A DNA stretch of 64,000 nucleotides from Duganella sp. OV510 (GTDB lineage Bacteria > Pseudomonadota > Gammaproteobacteria > Burkholderiales > Burkholderiaceae_D), in contig NZ_FNEQ01000001.1 in the NCBI RefSeq assembly GCF_900100205.1, forward strand, positions 496,001 through 560,000, in the 5' to 3' direction. Positions 59,024 to 64,000 of this stretch are shown here, in pieces. Position 1 is the first letter of the stretch. The number at the start of each line of letters is the position of its first letter. The notes under the pieces were generated by a model. The model was given only the letters and a program-made list of their open reading frames with translations, searched no databases and was not told where the DNA came from. The position numbers and the translations under genes were made by a program.

Positions 59024-61171
59024 CTAGTCGATCGTGACCGCCAGATCGCGGTTGCGGTCGGCTGCATTGCCGGCAAAGTCCTCCGCAGTGATGCGCAGGA
59101 TGTAGTGGCCCGGCCCCAGTTCCCCGACTTTCCAGGCGCCCGGCGTCAGCTTGCCGTTCATCAGCTTGTTGTTGATGGCGTAGGCAAAGCGCGTCTCGCT
59201 GGCGCCATGCACGGTAATGCCACTGCTGGCCGCATAGGCCAGCTTGACCGCCTCGCGGTTGCGCGGCAGACGGTCGTACTGCTGCGTCATCAGCGGCTGG
59301 TTCATGCCCGGGATGACTTCGCCATCCTTGTTCAGCAACTGGTAGCCCAGCTTGTACAGGCCGAGGCGGCGACGCTGCTGGTTGCCGTTGATCTGATCGC
59401 TGGCGTCCACCACGATCTGCACCTCGCCCAGGCTGCGTGGAATGCGCAGCCGGCCTTCGCGCTGCTCGGTCAGCGGCTTGCCGCTGGCGTCGGTCACGCT
59501 GATCGCGTGAATCTGCGGGCGGATGCTGTCTTCCAGGTCGATGAACGGCAGGCGCAGCGGATTGAGCGCGCCGCCATTCGGCTTGTACTCCAGGTGCACG
59601 TGCGCCATGCGGTTGATGGTGCCAAGCGCTTCGCCGGCGACAAAGCGCGTACCGCGCTTGATGCGCACCGCTTCCGCCACACCCTTGTCGCCCCGCGACA
59701 GCAGGAAACGCGGATCATTGAGCAGCTTGTCGCGCGCGTCCCGGCCCACGCGCATGTGGACGTAATACATGCCCTCCAGCGCCAGCCCTTCCGACAATTC
59801 GCCGTAGCCCCAACTGGCGCGCGGATCGCTGACCTTGGCCGCGCTGATGGCCAGCACCGGCGTGCCGATGGCGCCCTGCACATCCAGGCCGGCGTGGAAA
59901 TGATCGCGGCTTTCGCCCTTGAAATCGCCACGCACCTCGCCCAGCAGGCCAACCACTTCATGCGGCTTGTTCTGCGGCGCCAGCGGCCACGGCATGGTGG
60001 CGCTGTGCGACGGCGCTCCCGGTTGCGGCTCGTCCGGCACCGGCTCGGTGTCGGCGCTGACCTGGGCGACGTGGTGCAGCCGGAACGTGGCGGCGTCAGT
60101 GACGAACAGCGAGCCGTCCTTGTAGACGGCGATGCTGCGCGGCGAGTACAGGCGCACGCTGCCATCCGCGCCGTAGCCCGGCTGGGCCGGGTGGTCGATG
60201 TCCTGCAGCGTTACCGCCTCGCCCTTGGGCGTGATCTGCGCCAGGCGGCCGTGCGCGGTGCTGGCGGTGTAAATATAGCCGTCGGCGGTCAATGCGATGG
60301 CGACCGGGGAACGCAGCAGCGCGTCACGGTCGTCATCCTTGGCGACGGCGACGGTGCTGACCGTGCCGTCCTTGGCCAGCTTGCGTATCGCGTGGTTGGC
60401 GGTGTCGGCGATGAACAGATCGCCATGGGCGTTGATGGCGATGCCGGTAGGCGTGTCGAACAAGGCTTGCGCGGCGGTGCCATCCACCAGCCCGGCACGC
60501 TTGCCGCCGGCGATGGTGGTCACGCTGCCATCGGGCGCGATGCGGCGGATGCGATCGTTATAGGTATCGCTCACATACACCACACCGGCGGCATCCACCG
60601 CCACACCGACCGGGCCGTTGAACTGGGCGTTGGCGCCCTTGCCGTCCTTGTCACCGGCCAGGCCGTCGCCAGCCAGCGTCGAGACGACGCCATCCGGCGT
60701 CACTTTGCGGATGGCGTTGTTGCCGGTATCGGCCACGTACACATTGCCGGCGGCGTCGACGGCGATGCCGGACGGCGTGTTGAAGGCGGCGGCGGTGCCA
60801 CTGCCCTCGGCATAGCCTTCGACGCCGCCAGCCAGCGTCGACGTCACGCCGTTCAGGTCGATCTTGCGGATGATGTTGTTATTACCGCCGTCCGAGATGT
60901 ACAGATTGCCGGCCTGGTCGAGCGCCACGCCAAACGGGTCGGCAAAGCGCGTGCGCTTGGGATTGCCGTTGCTGCCGCCTGGCAGGCCATCGCCAGCCAT
61001 GGTCGTCACGCGCGCATGCCAATGCGCCAGCGTGCCCTTGGCAACAGCAGGCCTGGCCGCGTCAGCATGTTGCGCGGAAGGCTGGATCAGCACATAAGCG
61101 ATGCCGCCACCTATGGCCGCGCCACCAAGCGCCAGCACCGCCAGGATGATTTTGAATTGAGTTGGAGACAC
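59024..61171 (-). CDS. NHL-repeat propeller fused to M23-type peptidase domain
   Basis: A 715-residue protein. An N-terminal membrane anchor (about 7-30) leads to five or six NHL repeats (about 55-370, such as PFGVALDQAGNLYISDGGNN, PSGIAVDAAGNVYVADTGNN and PVGVAVDAAGVVYVSDTYND) forming a propeller. An M23/LytM-like metallopeptidase domain (about 400-540) shows HFHAGLDVQG (His and Asp zinc ligands) and HVHLEYKPNG (HxH), so the zinc site is present. A C-terminal beta-sandwich closes the protein. It probably acts on cell wall at the periplasmic side of the inner membrane. Being beside the RiPP pair is suggestive but they are convergent, so a link is not shown. Confidence 0.85.
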   Translation of the reverse strand: MSPTQFKIILAVLALGGAAIGGGIAYVLIQPSAQHADAARPAVAKGTLAHWHARVTTMAGDGLPGGSNGNPKRTRFADPFGVALDQAGNLYISDGGNNNIIRKIDLNGVTSTLAGGVEGYAEGSGTAAAFNTPSGIAVDAAGNVYVADTGNNAIRKVTPDGVVSTLAGDGLAGDKDGKGANAQFNGPVGVAVDAAGVVYVSDTYNDRIRRIAPDGSVTTIAGGKRAGLVDGTAAQALFDTPTGIAINAHGDLFIADTANHAIRKLAKDGTVSTVAVAKDDDRDALLRSPVAIALTADGYIYTASTAHGRLAQITPKGEAVTLQDIDHPAQPGYGADGSVRLYSPRSIAVYKDGSLFVTDAATFRLHHVAQVSADTEPVPDEPQPGAPSHSATMPWPLAPQNKPHEVVGLLGEVRGDFKGESRDHFHAGLDVQGAIGTPVLAISAAKVSDPRASWGYGELSEGLALEGMYYVHMRVGRDARDKLLNDPRFLLSRGDKGVAEAVRIKRGTRFVAGEALGTINRMAHVHLEYKPNGGALNPLRLPFIDLEDSIRPQIHAISVTDASGKPLTEQREGRLRIPRSLGEVQIVVDASDQINGNQQRRRLGLYKLGYQLLNKDGEVIPGMNQPLMTQQYDRLPRNREAVKLAYAASSGITVHGASETRFAYAINNKLMNGKLTPGAWKVGELGPGHYILRITAEDFAGNAADRNRDLAVTID

Positions 61172-61232
61172 TTGCCGAGACCTAAAGATTGACTTCAGGA
61201 AAGTTTAACCGATGTCGGCCACATTGCGGCAT

Positions 61233-61259
61233 AAAAAAAAGCCCGCTCAGGGAGCGGGC
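61233..61259 (-). terminator. Terminator at the 3' end of the small RNA candidate
   Basis: On the minus strand GCCCGCTC (61259-61252) pairs with GAGCGGGC (61248-61241) across a three-base loop, followed by eight T (61240-61233). It lies 62 bases upstream of the NHL/M23 start and would stop transcripts entering that gene, unless it acts as an attenuator. Confidence 0.85.
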
Positions 61260-61324
61260 TGAAGTCTATTTCCTTGGAGGAGAATAGAGGAGACAGGTGA
61301 AGTATGCTGCGGCGCGGCATATAG
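61233..61324 (-). ncRNA. Candidate small RNA or attenuated leader, about 92 nt
   Basis: Between the prc terminator and the NHL/M23 gene the minus strand has a promoter-like pair (TTGGTG at 61360-61355, TATAAA at 61336-61331) and, about 80 bases later, a strong terminator with eight T. The expected RNA contains CUCCUCUAUUCUCCUCC (complement of about 61275-61292), a pyrimidine-rich stretch that could pair with ribosome binding sites. It may be a trans-acting small RNA or the 5' leader of the NHL/M23 gene with a premature terminator. No known RNA family is recognised. Confidence 0.4.
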
Positions 61325-61330
61325 ATCCAA

Positions 61331-61360
61331 TTTATATTTCGAATAGTAGAAATTCACCAA
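61331..61360 (-). promoter_or_regulatory. Promoter-like element for the RNA candidate
   Basis: TTGGTG and TATAAA with an 18-base spacer on the minus strand, in an AT-rich patch between two terminators. Confidence 0.4.
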
Positions 61361-61379
61361 ACGCATATTAAGGGCAAAT

Positions 61380-61415
61380 AAAAAGCCCGCACACTGATTA
61401 CTCAGCGCTGCGGGC
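61380..61415 (-). terminator. Terminator of the prc gene
   Basis: On the minus strand GCCCGCA (61415-61409) pairs with TGCGGGC (61391-61385) over a 17-base loop, followed by five T (61384-61380 with further T/A). It lies 19 bases after the prc stop. A-runs on both sides make it work in both directions. Confidence 0.75.
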
Positions 61416-61434
61416 CTTTTTACAACGGAAAAAC

Positions 61435-63687
61435 TTACTTGCCGTCGGCTGCGTAAGGCAGCACGCGGGCCGCCAGACGGGTATCGGTCTTCAACAGGCC
61501 AACCTCATCGCCCATGATGTGCACCGCTTCGTTCAGCAACACATCCTTGGCCGCCTTGGCCTGCTTTTCGGCTTCCAGCTCGGCTGCCAGCGAACGCTCC
61601 GAGCCTTGCAGGCCGTCGTCGCTACGCAACGCGCCTTTGACGCCAGCCACCTTCTGCGCCGCCTTGCCTGCCGGCTTGGCCGATGCCGAGATCGCCTTAT
61701 TCAGCGCCTCTTTCGGATCAGGCAACAGGATAGGATCGTCCGCGCCAGGCACCGGCGACAACAGACGCGCCTCACGCAGCTTGGAGCGCGATTCCTGCTG
61801 GTCGCGTTCCTTGCGGCGCACCACTTCGTTCAGCGACACCGAATTTTCCTTGCGCTGTTTCTTCACCAGGGCGATGTCTTCCAGCAGATACTGGAAGTCC
61901 TTGTCCTTGGAGACGCGTGCATCATGCCGCTTGTCCAGCAACGGCAGGATATCCTTGATCTCGCCAGCCGGAATATAGACGGCTGGCTTGATCTGCGTCC
62001 ACGGCAAGGCGTTCTCATAGCTCGACTCGCCATACTGGTCGGAATCGCCCATGGTCGGCAGCTTGATATCCGGCGTGACGCCGCGCAGCTGGGTGGTGCC
62101 GCCGTTGATGCGGAAGAACTGCGCCACCGTGTATTTCAGCTCGCCGTAACGGGTTTTCTCGCCCGGCGCAAAGCGGTTCAGGTCGAACAGCGTCTGCACC
62201 GTGCCCTTGCCGAAGCTTGGCTCGCCGATGATGATGCCACGGCCGTAATCCTGGATCGCCGCCGCAAAGATCTCCGACGCCGAGGCCGAACCACGATTGA
62301 TCAGCACGCCCATCGGGCCATCCCAGGCCATGCCCGGATCGGTGTCGCTTTCCACCTCGACCTTGTTGTCACCGGTGCGCTGCATCACCACCGGGCCCTT
62401 GTCGATGAACAGGCCGGTCAGCTCGACCGCCTCGCTCAGCGAGCCGCCGCCATTGTTGCGCAGGTCGATGAGCACATTGTCAACCTTGTCCTTCTTCAGC
62501 TCGACCAGCAGGCGCTTGACGTCGCGGGTGGCGCTCTTGAAGTCCTTGTCGCCCTTGCGGCGCGCCTCGAAGTCCATATAGAAGGTCGGCAGCGAAATCA
62601 CGCCGACGCGGCGCTTGGCGTTGCCATCCTTGACTTCATAGATGGATTTCTTGGCCGACTGCTCTTCCATGCTGATCTTCTGGCGCACCAGCGTGACAAA
62701 GGTGTGCTTGCCGTCCGGTCCGGCATCGGCCGGAATGATTTCCAGCTTGACGGTCGAATCCTTCGGACCGCGGATCAGCGCCACCACGTCATCCAGGCGC
62801 CAGCCCATCACCTCGGTCATCGGCGTCTTCTCGTCCTTGGCCACGCCAACGATCTTGTCGCCGACCTTGACCTTGCCGGACAGGCCGGCCGGACTGCCGG
62901 TCACCACCTCGCGCACCACGGTGTAATCGTCGCGCGATTGCAGCACGCAGCCGATGCCTTCCAGCGACAGGCGCATGGCGATGTCGAAGTTGTCGGCGGC
63001 GCGCGGGCCCAGGTAGTTGGTGTGCGGCTCGATCGACATCGCATACGCGTTCATGAAGATCTGGAACACATCTTCGCTGGTCAGCTTGCGCGACGGGCTC
63101 AGGTAGCCTTCATAGCGCTTGTCCAGCGTCTCGCGGATGGACTTGTCGTCCTTGCCGGCCAGCTTCAGGCGCAGCCATTCATTCTTGACACGCTTGCGCC
63201 ACAGGTCCTTGACCTCGGCGTCGCTCTTGGCCCAGTCGACCTTCTCGCGGTCGTACTGATAGCTTTCGTCGGAAGCGAATTCAAACTTGCCCTGCTTGAC
63301 CAGTTCGCGCGCATAGGCGATGCGCTCGTTGAAGCGCTGCTGGTACAGGTTGAAGATGGCAAACGGCACGCTGAGGTTTTCAGTATTGATGGCGTCGTCC
63401 AGGCGGGTGCGCACGATCGAATACTGGTCGATATCCGCCTGCGTGAAGAACATTTTCTCCGCGTCCAGCGACTTGAAATAGCGGTCGAAGATCTTTTCCG
63501 ACATCGCATCGTCCAGCGGCAAGGGCTTGTAGTGGGCCTTGCCCAGCACTACGGAGGTAAAGCGGGCCGCCATGGTCTGGCCTGGCAACGGCTTGAGGGG
63601 GGTGTCCGCCGCTTTCTCTGGCGCGGCGATACCGGCCTGAACTGACAGGGCCGCGAGCACGGCCACCAACAGCATTTGCTTCTTCAT
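61435..63687 (-). CDS. prc: Prc/Tsp carboxy-terminal processing protease (S41A)
   Basis: A 750-residue periplasmic protease that degrades or trims proteins from their C-termini. A signal peptide (MKKQMLLVAVLAALSVQAGI) is followed by an N-terminal helical domain (about 30-220), a PDZ domain (about 225-330, IGCVLQSRDDYTVVREVVTGSPAGLSG) and the S41 core, with the catalytic Ser in NRGSASASEIFAAA (about 466) and Lys in GEPSFGKGTVQTL (about 493). A DUF3340-like C-terminal region follows, as in E. coli Prc. The ATG at 63687 has GGAG seven bases before it; the open frame continues upstream to 63834 without a better start. Single gene. Confidence 0.93.
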   Translation of the reverse strand: MKKQMLLVAVLAALSVQAGIAAPEKAADTPLKPLPGQTMAARFTSVVLGKAHYKPLPLDDAMSEKIFDRYFKSLDAEKMFFTQADIDQYSIVRTRLDDAINTENLSVPFAIFNLYQQRFNERIAYARELVKQGKFEFASDESYQYDREKVDWAKSDAEVKDLWRKRVKNEWLRLKLAGKDDKSIRETLDKRYEGYLSPSRKLTSEDVFQIFMNAYAMSIEPHTNYLGPRAADNFDIAMRLSLEGIGCVLQSRDDYTVVREVVTGSPAGLSGKVKVGDKIVGVAKDEKTPMTEVMGWRLDDVVALIRGPKDSTVKLEIIPADAGPDGKHTFVTLVRQKISMEEQSAKKSIYEVKDGNAKRRVGVISLPTFYMDFEARRKGDKDFKSATRDVKRLLVELKKDKVDNVLIDLRNNGGGSLSEAVELTGLFIDKGPVVMQRTGDNKVEVESDTDPGMAWDGPMGVLINRGSASASEIFAAAIQDYGRGIIIGEPSFGKGTVQTLFDLNRFAPGEKTRYGELKYTVAQFFRINGGTTQLRGVTPDIKLPTMGDSDQYGESSYENALPWTQIKPAVYIPAGEIKDILPLLDKRHDARVSKDKDFQYLLEDIALVKKQRKENSVSLNEVVRRKERDQQESRSKLREARLLSPVPGADDPILLPDPKEALNKAISASAKPAGKAAQKVAGVKGALRSDDGLQGSERSLAAELEAEKQAKAAKDVLLNEAVHIMGDEVGLLKTDTRLAARVLPYAADGK

Positions 63688-64000
63688 CGGCTTACTCCGA
63701 AACATATATGAATAAATTTGTTGCGTAAATGTGTGCAATCTCATTCTACAGGGAGGCGGACTTGCACGGGGCTGGTATTTCACAGTTTCCCCGCCTAAGC
63801 TTAAAGATGGCTGAAACGAAACATCCGGTAACACGATTTTACTAAGTATAAATACTTACCAATGTGCAATTTTTTACACAAGTCATTGTTTTATAAATAG
63901 AAATCTTTCGAGAACCTGTTCAGTTTCATTGCCTAACAGAAAAAAACTGTATATCATAATGGTCTTAGTTTCATGTTGACGGCCCCGCCAGGCAGCACTA
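63688..64000. other. Upstream region of prc without a visible gene
   Basis: AT-rich sequence from about 63835 to 63980. It contains the palindrome at 63843-63858 and several TATAAAT-like stretches that could be promoters for prc (minus) or a gene beyond the right edge (plus). No open frame of note. Confidence 0.4.
63843..63858. promoter_or_regulatory. Palindrome upstream of prc
   Basis: TAAGTAT-AA-ATACTTA, a perfect seven-base inverted repeat with a two-base centre, about 155 bases before the prc start. An operator is possible; no regulator is known here. Confidence 0.3.

Noticed and set aside
61272..61324. Plus-strand reading of the RNA candidate as a ribosome site (GGAGGAG) with a six-codon ORF
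   Set aside because: The ORF is tiny and ends at once; the promoter and T-run terminator both favour the minus strand.
59105..63645. Two plus-strand frames near 700 codons opposite the NHL/M23 and prc genes
   Set aside because: Composition is typical of antisense high-GC frames and the opposite strands hold well-defined proteins with signal peptides and catalytic motifs.

Overview
The window is high-GC DNA from a betaproteobacterium, most likely an Oxalobacteraceae member of the Massilia/Duganella/Rugamonas type. That placement rests on protein style: a poly-HAMP hybrid kinase, a two-component propeller kinase, many hybrid kinases ending in Hpt domains, pectin-type uronate catabolism and abundant paired overlapping genes. 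It is inference, because no rRNA or tRNA is present. No phage, insertion sequence, CRISPR array or tRNA was found.

Layout. 1-5481 (minus): the N-terminal 793 codons of recC, preceded by a CHASE-PAS hybrid histidine kinase. 5739-13444 (plus): a tight three-gene signalling operon with a REC-GGDEF-(degenerate EAL) protein, a 1631-residue soluble poly-HAMP hybrid kinase with six near-identical 92-residue repeats, and a CheR-like protein whose SAM-binding motif has decayed. 13441-30890: mixed metabolic genes (two glutathione transferases, a periplasmic M1 aminopeptidase, a YceI-like lipoprotein, a LysE exporter, a 7TMR-DISM hybrid kinase, a DHA2 efflux pump, an O-methyltransferase, a Cys-rich flavoprotein, an XRE-cupin regulator with a GNAT enzyme, an acetoacetate-decarboxylase/FAD-oxidoreductase fusion, and an HD hydrolase).

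30887-44185: a polysaccharide (uronate) utilisation locus. A LacI regulator is divergent from a ten-gene operon: kduI, kduD, kdgK, a mutarotase-like gene, an AGE-family isomerase, a PfkB sugar kinase, GH97, an oligosaccharide MFS importer, GH88 and GH43. The operon starts at a visible promoter with matching operators and ends at a strong terminator. It can split unsaturated uronate from lyase-cut oligosaccharides and take it to 2-keto-3-deoxy-6-phosphogluconate, and it seems equipped to convert a released aldose such as mannose through fructose to fructose-6-phosphate. No polysaccharide lyase, TonB-dependent receptor or KDPG aldolase lies in the window. A second, smaller module at 49805-52496 (GH105 and DUF4861) has its own operator-like sites and a terminator with an exceptionally long stem. 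It is followed by a propeller-type hybrid kinase that could sense sugars.

44724-49808 separates the two modules: a lower-GC orphan secreted protein, a pair of acyl-CoA dehydrogenases, an HxlR regulator and an MFS pump. The right end (57454-64000) holds a small divergent locus that looks like a minimal ribosomally made, modified peptide (RiPP) system: an 85-residue peptide with an NHLP/Nif11-like leader and a SagB-type flavin dehydrogenase, without YcaO cyclodehydratase or exporter nearby. It is followed by an NHL-repeat/M23 fusion protein, a candidate small RNA or leader with CUCCU motifs, and the Prc/Tsp carboxy-terminal protease.

The most promising items for a new system are the RiPP pair, the decarboxylase-oxidoreductase fusion, the operon with two decayed signalling enzymes around the poly-HAMP kinase, and the RNA candidate between the two terminators upstream of the NHL/M23 gene.
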